Assembly (NCBI GenBank): GCA_023442465.1 | Contig: JAEZZQ010000001.1 | Span: forward strand, 62,001 to 126,000 | Direction: 5' to 3' | Length of the DNA: 64,000 nt | Origin: Bacillota bacterium | Lineage (GTDB): Bacteria > Bacillota > Clostridia > Lachnospirales > Lachnospiraceae | Part shown: one piece after another, positions 17,037-26,547 of the stretch | Position numbering within the stretch: position 1 is the stretch's first letter | Layout: each line of letters begins with the position of its first letter | Made by a program: the position numbers and the translations under genes | The notes under the pieces: model-generated | What the model saw: only the letters and a program-made list of their open reading frames with translations | The model's database searches: none | Told to the model about the DNA's origin: nothing

Positions 17037-17327
17037 ATGAACAAATATGAATTATCCGTTGTTGTCAGTGCAAAAATCGAAGACGAAGAAAGAGCGGCAG
17101 TTATTGAGAAATGCAAAGCTCTTGTAGAGAGATTCGGTGGACAGGTTACGAACGTGGATGAATGGGGTAAGAAGAGATTAGCTTACGAAATTCAGAAAAT
17201 GAAAGAAGCCTACTACTACTTCATTCACTTCGATGCTGAGAGCACTGTTCCGGTAGAAATCGAAAGCAGAATTCGTATCATGGATAATGTAATCAGATAT
17301 TTATGCGTCAGACAGGACGAGGCATAA
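17037..17327 (+). CDS. rpsF: 30S ribosomal protein bS6
   Basis: A 96-aa ribosomal protein with the typical start MNKYELSVVVSAKIEDEER and the phrase WGKKRLAYEIQKMKEAYYYF. It binds bS18 on the small subunit platform. The ATG at 17037 has AAGGAGGT about 7 bases upstream; the frame is open further up but without a ribosome site. First gene of the rpsF-ssb-rpsR operon. Confidence 0.97.
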   Translation: MNKYELSVVVSAKIEDEERAAVIEKCKALVERFGGQVTNVDEWGKKRLAYEIQKMKEAYYYFIHFDAESTVPVEIESRIRIMDNVIRYLCVRQDEA

Positions 17328-17345
17328 GATAGAACAGGAGAACGT

Positions 17346-17801
17346 ATGAATAAAGTAATACTTATGGGACGTTTAACGAGGGATCCTGAAGTGAGATATT
17401 CACAAGGGGAAAGCCCGATGGCAATTGCCAGATATACACTTGCTGTAGACCGCAGATTCGGCAGAAACAATGACGATGCAACCGCAGACTTTATCGGCTG
17501 CGTAGCATTCGGTAAGGCGGGAGAATTCGCGGAGAAATATTTCCGGAAGGGAACGAAGGTAGCGATTACCGGACGTATCCAGACGGGAAGCTATACCAAT
17601 AAGGATGGCGTAAAGGTGTATACGACGGATGTTGTTGTCGAGGATCAGGAATTTGCGGAGAGCAAAAACAGTGCCGGTACAGACGGGGGTTTTGCCGGTA
17701 ACAGTAATTTTTCCGGTGGTGGAAGACCCGAGCCCATGGCGGCAGGGGACGGCTTCATGAATATTCCCGATGGAATAGATGAAGAGCTTCCATTTAATTA
17801 A
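17346..17801 (+). CDS. ssb: Single-stranded DNA-binding protein
   Basis: A 151-aa SSB. The OB-fold start MNKVILMGRLTRDPEVRYS is diagnostic. After about residue 108 comes a Gly/Asn/Ser-rich linker, ending in the acidic tip DGIDEELPFN, the usual docking site for replication and repair partners. It lies 18 bases after rpsF and is expressed with it. Confidence 0.97.
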   Translation: MNKVILMGRLTRDPEVRYSQGESPMAIARYTLAVDRRFGRNNDDATADFIGCVAFGKAGEFAEKYFRKGTKVAITGRIQTGSYTNKDGVKVYTTDVVVEDQEFAESKNSAGTDGGFAGNSNFSGGGRPEPMAAGDGFMNIPDGIDEELPFN

Positions 17802-17876
17802 AGAAATGAGAACTCGGTATTTACTATAATATGGAGTTCATAACTGATAATTGAATATGAGATAGGAGGCACTATT

Positions 17877-18140
17877 ATGGCTTATAATAAAGCAGAGAAG
17901 TCTGATTCTCCGATGAGAAGAAAAGGCGGCATGCGCAGAAGAAAAAAAGTTTGCGTATTTTGCGGCAAAGACAATGTTATCGATTATAAAGATGTAAATA
18001 AATTAAAAAGATATGTATCTGAGAGAGGAAAAATCCTTCCCAGAAGAATCACAGGAAACTGTGCAAAGCATCAGAGAGCTCTTACAGTAGCAATCAAGAG
18101 AGCGCGCCACATCGCATTGATGCCGTATGTAATGGATTAA
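17877..18140 (+). CDS. rpsR: 30S ribosomal protein bS18
   Basis: An 87-aa ribosomal protein with a basic N-terminal extension (MRRKGGMRRRKK), a CVFCGK motif, and the core KDVNKLKRYVSERGKILPRR. It pairs with bS6. The ribosome site is AGGAGG. A terminator follows within 15 bases. Confidence 0.97.
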   Translation: MAYNKAEKSDSPMRRKGGMRRRKKVCVFCGKDNVIDYKDVNKLKRYVSERGKILPRRITGNCAKHQRALTVAIKRARHIALMPYVMD

Positions 18141-18151
18141 TACTAAAAATA

Positions 18152-18187
18152 AGATCAACTATCGTAAATGATAGTTGGTCTTTTTTA
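18152..18187 (+). terminator. Terminator after rpsR
   Basis: AGATCAACTATC, loop GTAAAT, GATAGTTGGTCT, then TTTTTT. Twelve pairs with one G-U. Confidence 0.93.
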
Positions 18188-18283
18188 TGTAATAGGAAAG
18201 TACAGCGCAGCTGCGCGCGCGGAACAAAAGCTGTGCTGCCAAAGTATTTGGTCTCGAGAGTGCATGAACCACATTTTTGTTCT
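18188..18283 (+). repeat. R2 repeat, copy with deleted first hairpin
   Basis: TGTAATAGGAAA, then directly the GCGCGCGGAACAAAAGCTGTGC block and the partner CACATTTTTGTTC. The CCTATTACAG arm present in other copies is missing. Confidence 0.85.
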
Positions 18284-18418
18284 AAAGAATAGAAAAGTCT
18301 TCATTGATTGAATATTTCTCCCATTTCCTCATAAGTGAAGCGATAAACCTATAAATTGTCACAACTATAAATGAAAATAATCAAATATATACAAATTAAA
18401 CAAATAATAAAAAATATA

Positions 18419-18447
18419 TTGAAAAATATATAAACATATAATATAAT
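18419..18447 (+). promoter_or_regulatory. Promoter of the oligosaccharide operon
   Basis: TTGAAA at 18419-18424, 17-base spacer, TATAAT at 18442-18447, set in very AT-rich DNA. It is a near-ideal housekeeping promoter, so the operon must be held off by repression. Confidence 0.82.
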
Positions 18448-18455
18448 TACCTAAG

Positions 18456-18469
18456 GTTAAGCGCTAAAC
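18456..18469 (+). promoter_or_regulatory. LacI-family operator over the transcription start
   Basis: GTTAAGCGCTAAAC is palindromic in 6 of 7 base pairs around a central CG, the form bound by LacI-family repressors. It lies 8 bases after the -10 box, where bound repressor blocks transcription. The LacI-type gene at 26548-27570 ends the same cluster and is the obvious partner. Confidence 0.7.
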
Positions 18470-18511
18470 TAAATGATGCAAATACTGTAGTAAACTGTGT
18501 GGAGGTTAAAA

Positions 18512-20269
18512 ATGAATAAGAAGTTAAGAAAATCACTTTCATTGCTGCTGGCAATGACGATGGTAACGGGGCTATTAGGAGGATGTGCAGGCGGTTCCGA
18601 TAGCGTGGATACAGTCACGGATGTAAAAGATGCCGGGACACAGGCTGCCGGAGAGGCATCCGAAGGCGGTACTTCGGACCCGTGGCAGTTAGCAGCAACA
18701 TCGACTTATGAGCCGTACCCCGAGACGGTCACCTATACGATCGGCCTGAGGGTGCGTGCCGATGTGGCATATCCGGAGGGCAGTACCGATACGGCGGAGG
18801 AAAGCGCCTATACAAGATTTATGAAATCCAAGTTGAACATACAAAATGAGAACGCATTCGAAGCGGCGGACGATAACGACTATAATCAAAAGGTTTCCAT
18901 GGCGATCACCAGTGGGGATATTCCGGATATTATGAACGTTACCTATGACGACTTCAAGGAATTGGCCGAGAACGATATGCTGGAGGATTTAACCGATGCA
19001 TACAATAACTGCGCCAGCGATTTGATGAAGGAAATCTATGCGTCCAACGATAATCGGTCCCTGGATATGGCGACCATAGACGGGAAATTATATGCAATTC
19101 CTACAACGGCTATTTCCAGCGGACCCGAGATGCTCTGGCTTAGAGGGGACTGGATGGATAAGCTCGGTCTGGAGGAACCCAAGACCTTGGAAGATATAGA
19201 GAATATCGTTAAGGCCTTTGTGAAACAAGACCCGGGAGAGAACGGTGCAGGGAAGACTGTAGGAATTCCGCTGTGCGTGGACGGAGACACTAATTATATT
19301 TACGGAAACTATTCGGGAGCATATAAAGCCAATAATATTTTTACGAGCTTCGGCGCTTACCCCGAGCAATGGGTCGAGGGCAAGGACAAAACAGCGGTAT
19401 ACGGCTCGGTGCAGCCGGAAATGAAGCAGGGACTGCAAGTGCTTGCGGACTGGTATAAGGAAGGAGTGATCGACCAGCAGCTGGCGGTCAGGACCTATGA
19501 CGATATCAAGGCACTTGTGACGGATGGAAAATGCGGTTCCTATTTTTGCGGCTGGTGGGCACCCTATGATTTGGCCGGTTCCTATGAGCTGAATCCCGAT
19601 GTGGAATGGCGTGCCTATATCCTGCCTGCAGGTTCGGATAACAAAGTAACCATGTGGTCGGGAAATCCCAATCAGAATTATTTTGTAGTACGAAAAGGGT
19701 TTGAGCACCCGGAGCTTCTCGTAAAAGCAAAATCAATCACCTTGGATTATAATCAGGGAGATGCGGCGTATACGGATGACAGTGCGGAATGTAAGGAATA
19801 TCTGGATTATGTAGCCCATGGCTACGGCGTGGAGGTAATCGGCGGATTTGACTGGTACGATGCTGCAGCACGTGCATATCAGCACATCAGCGAAGCCATC
19901 GACGGAACGAGAAATCCGGACGAAATGAATGCCTATGAGCATTCCTTGTATGAGTCCTGCACGAAATACTTAGAAGCGGTAAACAATAAGGAAAAGCCTG
20001 AAAAGGCGAACTGGCTGGACTACAATGCACGTATGGTAGCCAGCAAGCTCATGAATGATACCGAGGTAAATATTGTACAGCCGGTATTCTTCAGCCAGAC
20101 AGATTCTATGTCACTGATGTGGGAAAGTTTAAGAACTCTGGAAAGAACCACCATTCTTAAAATAGTGACAAACGAAATAAGTGTAGACGAATTCGATACT
20201 TTTGCAGAAGAATGGATGAATGCGGGAGGACAGCAAATCACAGAGGAAGTGAACGAAGCGATTAATTAG
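18512..20269 (+). CDS. Sugar ABC transporter solute-binding lipoprotein
   Basis: A 585-aa lipoprotein: signal peptide, then lipobox LLGGC with the lipidated cysteine near residue 25. The mature protein has the large LplA/YtcQ-type binding fold (SGDIPDIMNVTYDDFKEL, WLRGDWMDKLGLEEPKTLED, SGNPNQNYFVVRKGFEHPE). Such proteins feed oligosaccharides to LplB/YtcP-type permeases, encoded next. GGAGG precedes the ATG at 18512. A terminator-like hairpin follows, which would make the binding protein more abundant than the permeases. Confidence 0.92.
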   Translation: MNKKLRKSLSLLLAMTMVTGLLGGCAGGSDSVDTVTDVKDAGTQAAGEASEGGTSDPWQLAATSTYEPYPETVTYTIGLRVRADVAYPEGSTDTAEESAYTRFMKSKLNIQNENAFEAADDNDYNQKVSMAITSGDIPDIMNVTYDDFKELAENDMLEDLTDAYNNCASDLMKEIYASNDNRSLDMATIDGKLYAIPTTAISSGPEMLWLRGDWMDKLGLEEPKTLEDIENIVKAFVKQDPGENGAGKTVGIPLCVDGDTNYIYGNYSGAYKANNIFTSFGAYPEQWVEGKDKTAVYGSVQPEMKQGLQVLADWYKEGVIDQQLAVRTYDDIKALVTDGKCGSYFCGWWAPYDLAGSYELNPDVEWRAYILPAGSDNKVTMWSGNPNQNYFVVRKGFEHPELLVKAKSITLDYNQGDAAYTDDSAECKEYLDYVAHGYGVEVIGGFDWYDAAARAYQHISEAIDGTRNPDEMNAYEHSLYESCTKYLEAVNNKEKPEKANWLDYNARMVASKLMNDTEVNIVQPVFFSQTDSMSLMWESLRTLERTTILKIVTNEISVDEFDTFAEEWMNAGGQQITEEVNEAIN

Positions 20270-20282
20270 CACCGAACATTAG

Positions 20283-20324
20283 GCCTGAGCCGGTTTAGCT
20301 TATCATATCGGTTCAGGCATTTTT
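20283..20324 (+). terminator. Terminator-like hairpin between binding-protein and permease genes
   Basis: GCCTGAGCCG pairs with CGGTTCAGGC (one G-U), followed by ATTTTTG. Partial termination here would lower permease expression relative to the binding protein. Confidence 0.8.
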
Positions 20325-20351
20325 GTGGGACCGCGGACAGTGAAGAAAGGT

Positions 20352-21254
20352 ATGGGTTATTTTATGAATAGACCGAAAAAGCAAGCATATTATCATTTGA
20401 TGATGCTTCCGGGGATGATATTTTTAATCATTTTTAATTTTATTCCTATGGCTGGAATTGTGATGGCATTTCAGAATTTCAGTCCGGTAAAGGGGATTTT
20501 GGAATCTAAATGGGTAGGGCTTGATAATTTTAGATTTATTTTCAGCCTTCCGGATAGCAGACAGATTTTTGTTAATACGATTATCATATCGCTTGGGAAG
20601 ATTTTGCTTGGAATCCTTATTCCGGTCTGCTTTTCCCTGCTGCTAAATGAAATAAAGATGAAGTTTTTTAAACGAACGGTTCAGACGATCGTATATATGC
20701 CTCATTTTTTGTCTTGGGTAGTGTTTGCTGCGGTAGTCCAAAATATATTTTCTTATGACGGGCCGGTCAATGCACTGCTGACGGCAATAGGAATGGAGCC
20801 TGTTATGTTTTTGGGAAGCAACCAATGGTTCCGAACGTTAATGGTTACTACCGATAGCTGGAAAGAATTCGGTTATGGCTCGATCATTTATCTGGCGGCG
20901 CTTACGGGAATAGATCCGGGTCTGTATGAAGCAGCATCCATTGACGGGGCAAGCCGATGGAAAAGGCTTTTGTATATCACCTTGCCGGGAATCATGCCGA
21001 TTATCCTCATTATGCTGACGATGGCCCTGCCTAACATTTTGAACGCAGGGTTTGACCAGATTTTCAATCTATACAATCCGCTCGTTTACGAATCGGGAGA
21101 TATTCTGGACACCTATGTTTACAGAGTGGGTATGTTAAAAAGGCAATACAGTCTGGGAACGGCGGTAGGATTGATTAAATCTGTGGTCGGAATGATACTC
21201 ATATTAGCTGCGAATAAATTGGTCACGACATTTTCCGACCGGAGAATGTTCTAA
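20352..21254 (+). CDS. Sugar ABC transporter permease, LplB type
   Basis: About 300 aa with six membrane helices and the permease EAA loop (EAASIDGASRWKRLLYITLPGI). The early phrase LPGMIFLIIFNFIPMAGIVMAFQNF is typical of LplB proteins. The start is uncertain: ATG 20352 has AAAGG immediately before it, ATG 20364 has it 13 bases away; the frame upstream runs into the terminator hairpin. It pairs with the next permease to form the membrane channel. Confidence 0.93.
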   Translation: MGYFMNRPKKQAYYHLMMLPGMIFLIIFNFIPMAGIVMAFQNFSPVKGILESKWVGLDNFRFIFSLPDSRQIFVNTIIISLGKILLGILIPVCFSLLLNEIKMKFFKRTVQTIVYMPHFLSWVVFAAVVQNIFSYDGPVNALLTAIGMEPVMFLGSNQWFRTLMVTTDSWKEFGYGSIIYLAALTGIDPGLYEAASIDGASRWKRLLYITLPGIMPIILIMLTMALPNILNAGFDQIFNLYNPLVYESGDILDTYVYRVGMLKRQYSLGTAVGLIKSVVGMILILAANKLVTTFSDRRMF

Positions 21255-21265
21255 GGAGGGCAAAG

Positions 21266-22147
21266 ATGAAAAAACGGAAAAAAATAGATTTACTGACCGT
21301 ATTCATTTACGCGGTGGTGGTAGTGATGGGCCTAAGCTGCCTTCTTCCACTGCTGAATACGTTGGCGTTATCCTTTAGCAGCAGCGCGGCGGCTACAGCC
21401 GGTAAGGTGGGAATTATACCGGTGAGTTTCACGCTGAGCTCTTATCAGAAGATATTGAATGACCAGCAGTTTTGGAGATCCTTTTTTATTTCGGTGTTAC
21501 GGGTGCTGGCAGGTACCTCACTGAATATATTTTTAGTAATTACCATGGCCTATCCTTTATCCAAAAGCCGAAGAGAATTCGGTGCGCAGAAAATATACAT
21601 TAAATTCGTGATATTTGCTATGCTGTTCAACGGCGGCATGGTTCCTACATACATGGTAGTGCAGAAGCTGGGAATGATCAATACCATCTGGTCTTTGATT
21701 TTTCCGGGAGCGGTGGGCACGGGGAATGTTATCCTGATGATGAACTTTTTCAGGAGCGTACCGAAGTCTCTGGAAGAAGCGGCGGAGATTGACGGCGCTA
21801 CTCCATTTCAGATTTTATGGAATATATTTATACCGGCATCGAAACCTTGCATAGCTACTATCGTGCTTTTCTGTATTGTAGGGCACTGGAACGATTATTT
21901 TTCGGGGATTCTGTACATAACGAAGGTACATAACTATCCCTTGCAGACCTATATACAAATGATAGCTACCACCTTTGATATTTCCAAAATAACTGATATT
22001 AAAAAGCTGGAAGAATTTCTTGCGGTATCCGAAAAGACGCTGAATTCGGCAAAGATAGTCGTATCCGTCATACCGCTGTTATTGATTTATCCTTTCCTGC
22101 AGAAATATTTTACCACGGGACTCGTGGTAGGAGCCGTTAAGGAGTGA
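21266..22147 (+). CDS. Sugar ABC transporter permease, YtcP type
   Basis: A 293-aa partner permease with six membrane helices and the EAA loop EEAAEIDGATPFQILWNIFIP. The end KYFTTGLVVGAVKE is the classic C-terminus of this family. It begins 11 bases after the first permease with AAGGAGG. No ATPase gene lies in the cluster, so a shared MsmK/UgpC-type ATPase from elsewhere presumably energises it. Confidence 0.94.
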   Translation: MKKRKKIDLLTVFIYAVVVVMGLSCLLPLLNTLALSFSSSAAATAGKVGIIPVSFTLSSYQKILNDQQFWRSFFISVLRVLAGTSLNIFLVITMAYPLSKSRREFGAQKIYIKFVIFAMLFNGGMVPTYMVVQKLGMINTIWSLIFPGAVGTGNVILMMNFFRSVPKSLEEAAEIDGATPFQILWNIFIPASKPCIATIVLFCIVGHWNDYFSGILYITKVHNYPLQTYIQMIATTFDISKITDIKKLEEFLAVSEKTLNSAKIVVSVIPLLLIYPFLQKYFTTGLVVGAVKE

Positions 22148-22158
22148 GAGAAGGACGA

Positions 22159-24549
22159 ATGAAGAAAATATATAGAATTGATGCCGGAGGAAGGGCATTG
22201 GAAGAAAATATAGTACACCGCGGGAAGCTTCGCATTACATTGATGACCCCTGCGCTTCTCAGGATAGAATATAACCGGAAAGAAGACTTCGTGGACGCGC
22301 CTACGCAGGTTGTATGGTCCCGGAAGTTTCCTGTCGTGGATTATTGCCTGGAGGAGTCGGAGGAAAGCCTGTTTCTGGAAACTGCGCGCATATGCCTTAA
22401 ATATAACAAGGACAGTAAAGCGGAGGATTTCCTGATGATCAGAATAAAGGACGAGGCGGGCAGGTATATCGGAAGCTGGAAATGGACCGATAAGGCCCTG
22501 ACGTTAAAGGGCACCGCCAGGACCTTGGACGAAGCGGACGGGGAGATAACGCTGGAGGAAGGTATTATTTCGAGGCAGGGGTATTCTACGCTGGATGACA
22601 GCACTTCCTATTTAATCAAAGAAAACGGTGAACTGACGGGGAGAAAAAGCATCGGCAAGGATATTTATTTCTTTGGATACGGTCATGCCTATCAGGAATG
22701 CCTGAAGGATTTTTTCCGGCTGACAGGGAAGCCGCCTATGCTTCCGAGATTCGCCTTCGGCAACTGGTGGAGCCGCTATCACAAATATACAGAAGAAGAG
22801 TATAAAGCGCTGATAGAAAGGTTTGAAGAAAATGAAATTCCGCTGTCCGTAGCGGTGATCGATATGGACTGGCACATTACCGAGATTGCCTCCGGTGAAG
22901 GGAGCGGATGGACGGGATACACGTGGAACCGGGAATTGTTTCCGGAGCCGGAGAGGCTTCTTACATGGCTCCATGAAAAAAAGCTTCAGGTATCTCTCAA
23001 TGTGCATCCGGCAGAAGGAGTTTTGTCACATGAGGAGGCTTATGAGAAAATGGCAGACGCCCTCGGTATGGATACGAAGAGGCGGGAGCCCATAGCCTTC
23101 AACATTTCTGCTCCTGAATTTCTGGAGGCATATTTTCAATATTTGCATGCTCCCAACGAAGCGATGGGAGTGGATTTCTGGTGGGTGGACTGGCAGCAGG
23201 GGGAAAAAAGCGGACTGCCGGGGGTGGACCCACTATGGCTTCTTAACCACTATCATTATTTGGACAATGGAAAGGAAAATAAGAGGGCGCTGATTCTGTC
23301 CAGATATGGTGGAGTCGGAAGCCACAGATATCCGGTGGGATTTTCCGGCGATTCTATTATATCGTGGGAAACTCTGAAGTTTCAGCCATATTTTACGGCG
23401 ACTGCGGCTAATATTGGATACGGATGGTGGAGCCATGACATTGGCGGCCATATGCTGGGAGCATACGATGAGGAATTGCAGATCCGCTGGGTCCAGTTCG
23501 GCACGTTTTCTCCTATCTGCCGTATACACAGCTCGGCAAGTCCTTTCAATCATAAGGAACCATGGAACTATTCTTTGGAGACTAATAGGATCATTACGAA
23601 GTACTTGCGGCTGAGGCATCAATTGATTCCCTATCTGTATACAATGAACAAGGTTTTTTCCTCAGAAGGGATTCCCCTGTTAAGACCCTTATACTATGAG
23701 TACCCGGAAAAAGAGGAAGCGTATTGTATGCCGAATGAATACCTTTTTGGAACCCAGATGCTTTGCGTTCCTATTACTGCGCCTATTATCGATGTAATAC
23801 GGGTGGCTAAGGCGAACGCCTGGATACCGGAGGGGACCTATATCGATTGGTTCACCGGCACGATTTACAGAGGCGGGCGCAGGATAGACCTTTACCGGGG
23901 AATCGGGGAAATGCCGGTGCTTCTTAAGGCAGGAGCCATTGTACCGCTGAATGGAGATAAGAAGAGAGAAAACGGTGCGGATAACCAGGACTTATTGGAA
24001 CTGATAGTAGCCGCAGGGGCGGACGGGGAATTCGAATTATATGAGGACGATGGTATCAGCCTGCTTTTTGAAAAGGGAGAGTATGTGACCACGCAGTTTG
24101 AGATGGATTACAGGAAAGGCGGAGAGCTTCGGATCCATGGAGCAAAGGGCGACTTGAAATTAATACCGGAGAGAAGAAAATACCGGATCCGCTTCCTCGG
24201 ATTTGAAAAACCGCAGACGATATGGGTAAAAAGAGAGGGAACATTAGCGGAACTATCGTTTTACTATGAAGCGATAAGAAATGAAGTAGTGCTGGAATTA
24301 GAGGCAGGAGTTGCTGAAGAGGTCAGTATATCTTTTCAAGGGGGCATGCGCTTAGGAAGCAATAATGTACCGGAGAAATGCTTTCTGCTGCTGGATAAGG
24401 CTAAAATTGAATATAGCGAAAAAGAGAAGATTTATAATATGATCACAAAAAATACATGCGGCAGTGCTTTGACAAGCTTGCTGAGCTTAAATATAAATGC
24501 TGAGCTATACGGAGCGATTCATGAACTGCTGCTTGCTGAGGAAGAATGA
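22159..24549 (+). CDS. Glycoside hydrolase family 31 (alpha-glucosidase or alpha-xylosidase type)
   Basis: A 796-aa GH31 enzyme. The nucleophile is D344 in WWVDWQQG and the acid/base is D398 in FSGDSIISW; the substrate-site phrase WWSHDIGGH is also clear. It lacks a signal peptide, so it acts on imported oligosaccharides. The ATG at 22159 has AGAAGGA 4 bases upstream. The last 55 or so residues form an acidic helical tail beyond the normal beta domain. GH31 includes alpha-glucosidases and alpha-xylosidases. The GH13 neighbour favours an alpha-glucan role, but this is inference. Confidence 0.92.
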   Translation: MKKIYRIDAGGRALEENIVHRGKLRITLMTPALLRIEYNRKEDFVDAPTQVVWSRKFPVVDYCLEESEESLFLETARICLKYNKDSKAEDFLMIRIKDEAGRYIGSWKWTDKALTLKGTARTLDEADGEITLEEGIISRQGYSTLDDSTSYLIKENGELTGRKSIGKDIYFFGYGHAYQECLKDFFRLTGKPPMLPRFAFGNWWSRYHKYTEEEYKALIERFEENEIPLSVAVIDMDWHITEIASGEGSGWTGYTWNRELFPEPERLLTWLHEKKLQVSLNVHPAEGVLSHEEAYEKMADALGMDTKRREPIAFNISAPEFLEAYFQYLHAPNEAMGVDFWWVDWQQGEKSGLPGVDPLWLLNHYHYLDNGKENKRALILSRYGGVGSHRYPVGFSGDSIISWETLKFQPYFTATAANIGYGWWSHDIGGHMLGAYDEELQIRWVQFGTFSPICRIHSSASPFNHKEPWNYSLETNRIITKYLRLRHQLIPYLYTMNKVFSSEGIPLLRPLYYEYPEKEEAYCMPNEYLFGTQMLCVPITAPIIDVIRVAKANAWIPEGTYIDWFTGTIYRGGRRIDLYRGIGEMPVLLKAGAIVPLNGDKKRENGADNQDLLELIVAAGADGEFELYEDDGISLLFEKGEYVTTQFEMDYRKGGELRIHGAKGDLKLIPERRKYRIRFLGFEKPQTIWVKREGTLAELSFYYEAIRNEVVLELEAGVAEEVSISFQGGMRLGSNNVPEKCFLLLDKAKIEYSEKEKIYNMITKNTCGSALTSLLSLNINAELYGAIHELLLAEEE

Positions 24550-24564
24550 AAGAGGACACATCTT

Positions 24565-26469
24565 ATGAAAAAATGGCTTCAAAGCGTCTATTCCGATGGA
24601 ACAGGACATTACGTCAGCGAGCCTTATCCTGCAAAGGGTGAACGGGTCGATATACAAATCAGAATGTTAAAAAATCAAAGTGTAAAGCATGTGCTTCTGC
24701 GTTCTAAAGAATTTGGAATTGAAAAACTAACCGAGATGAAGTTGTGGAAAACAAAAAATGGATTGGATTATTATAAGGCGCAGGTTCGGATAAACGATCC
24801 GGTATACCGCTACCAATTCTACTTGGTTACGGAAGAGAAAATTTATTATTATACGCAGCACCGTATCACGGATCATATTCCCGATGAATCGAGGGACTTT
24901 GTGATACTTGCGGACTATCATCCGGCCAAATGGATAAAGGAATCTGTTTTTTATCAGATTTTCCCTGACAGGTTCTGCAACGGAAATGAAAAAATCAGCG
25001 TTAAGGATGGGGAATACAGCTATCAGGGGCATCCTGCCATTCGGGTAAAAAATTGGAATACGCCTGCGGTAGACTATAGGCAGACGCACGCTCTGGATTT
25101 TTATGGGGGAGACTTGGAGGGAGTCATCAAGAAGCTGGATTATCTATCGGAGCTTGGTGTAAATGCAATATATCTGAATCCTATTTTCGCATCCCCCTCG
25201 GTGCATAAATACGACAGTCTGGATTATTATCATGTGGATACTCATTTGGGCGGGGATGCGGCGCTGAAAAGGCTGATAAAGAAATTGCATGAAAGAGATA
25301 TGAAGCTCATGCTGGATATTTCGATCAATCACACAAGCTCCGCCGCACAGTGGTTCAATAAAGAGAACGAATTTTATCAAGCTTTTGTGGGAGCATATCA
25401 AAATCCGGAATCGGAGCTTCGCAAGTTTTATTTTTGGGATGACAAGGGAAATTATGATACATGGTGCGGAGTGGAGACTATGCCTAAGCTCAACTATGGG
25501 TCTGAGGAGTTGCGGAGAAAGGTATATAAGAACAGGAACTCCGTGCTTAAAAAATGGATGAAAGAGCCTTACGGAATCGATGGCTGGAGATTTGATGTGG
25601 CGGATTGTCTGGCGAGAAACAAGGTGACGGATGTACATGAGGAAGTGCTCAAGGAGATAAGAAAGGAGCTTAAGTCCGAAAATCCCGATATTTATTTGCT
25701 GGCGGAGGACTGGGCGGACTGTTCGGAGGATCTGAAAGGAGATGCGTGGGACGGAACGATGAATTATTACGGCTGTGCCCGGCCGATTCGTGAATTTGTA
25801 GGAGAAATCGATTTATTCCATGTAAGGAACCCGATACTCAGCCGCTTAACCTGTAAAATGACGGCGAAACAGTTGGCGGAAAGAATTACACAATTTTATG
25901 CGAAACTTCCCTGCTCCGTACAGTATCAGATGTTCAACCTGCTGAACAGCCATGATGTGACCAGGCTTTATAATAATCCTAAGGTGAATGGGGAGGAGCA
26001 CAGAGGGGCCGTTATGATGATGTTTGCATTGCCGGGATGTCCTAATGTTTATTATGGAGATGAAATCCTTTTGGAGGGACGTATCGATTCGACAGAGAGC
26101 TGCCGTTATCCTATGAATTGGAAGCGGAAGGAGGAATTTACGGAGGTTTATGAATTTTACCAGAAGCTGGCGCGGCTGAAGCGAAGCTCGCAGGCGATGC
26201 AGGACGGGGGCTTTCAGGTTATTTGGGATAAGGATTATGTATTTTCTTTTTCCAGATTTACGGAAAAAGAAGTTATCTTTGTTGTTTGTTCGACGGATGA
26301 CAACGAATATGAAATGATTCTTCCGATTGAGAACTATGGATTAGAGCATTTTCGGGAAAAAGAGGATTACTTCGGCATTCCTTTGGATACGGAAAAAAGG
26401 GATGGAAAAATAATATGTCACATAAAGCCCCACCAAAGCTATCTGATAATGGTGCCCATAGAAAAATAG
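24565..26469 (+). CDS. Glycoside hydrolase family 13, neopullulanase/cyclomaltodextrinase-like
   Basis: A 634-aa alpha-amylase family enzyme without signal peptide. An N-terminal beta domain of about 120 residues is like the CBM34 module of neopullulanases. Catalytic residues are D344 (GWRFDVAD), E381 (LLAEDW) and D464 (NSHDVTR), and KESVFYQIFPDRF marks the barrel start. Such enzymes cut cyclic or linear maltodextrins inside the cell. It follows the GH31 gene by 15 bases, and the two would act in turn on imported alpha-glucans. Confidence 0.93.
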   Translation: MKKWLQSVYSDGTGHYVSEPYPAKGERVDIQIRMLKNQSVKHVLLRSKEFGIEKLTEMKLWKTKNGLDYYKAQVRINDPVYRYQFYLVTEEKIYYYTQHRITDHIPDESRDFVILADYHPAKWIKESVFYQIFPDRFCNGNEKISVKDGEYSYQGHPAIRVKNWNTPAVDYRQTHALDFYGGDLEGVIKKLDYLSELGVNAIYLNPIFASPSVHKYDSLDYYHVDTHLGGDAALKRLIKKLHERDMKLMLDISINHTSSAAQWFNKENEFYQAFVGAYQNPESELRKFYFWDDKGNYDTWCGVETMPKLNYGSEELRRKVYKNRNSVLKKWMKEPYGIDGWRFDVADCLARNKVTDVHEEVLKEIRKELKSENPDIYLLAEDWADCSEDLKGDAWDGTMNYYGCARPIREFVGEIDLFHVRNPILSRLTCKMTAKQLAERITQFYAKLPCSVQYQMFNLLNSHDVTRLYNNPKVNGEEHRGAVMMMFALPGCPNVYYGDEILLEGRIDSTESCRYPMNWKRKEEFTEVYEFYQKLARLKRSSQAMQDGGFQVIWDKDYVFSFSRFTEKEVIFVVCSTDDNEYEMILPIENYGLEHFREKEDYFGIPLDTEKRDGKIICHIKPHQSYLIMVPIEK

Positions 26470-26547
26470 GAGAAAGGCCGACTGTTTTTTGCAAAGGAAA
26501 TAGGGTATAATGTTCTTAATAATAACTATTTTTGAAGGAGCATTAGT

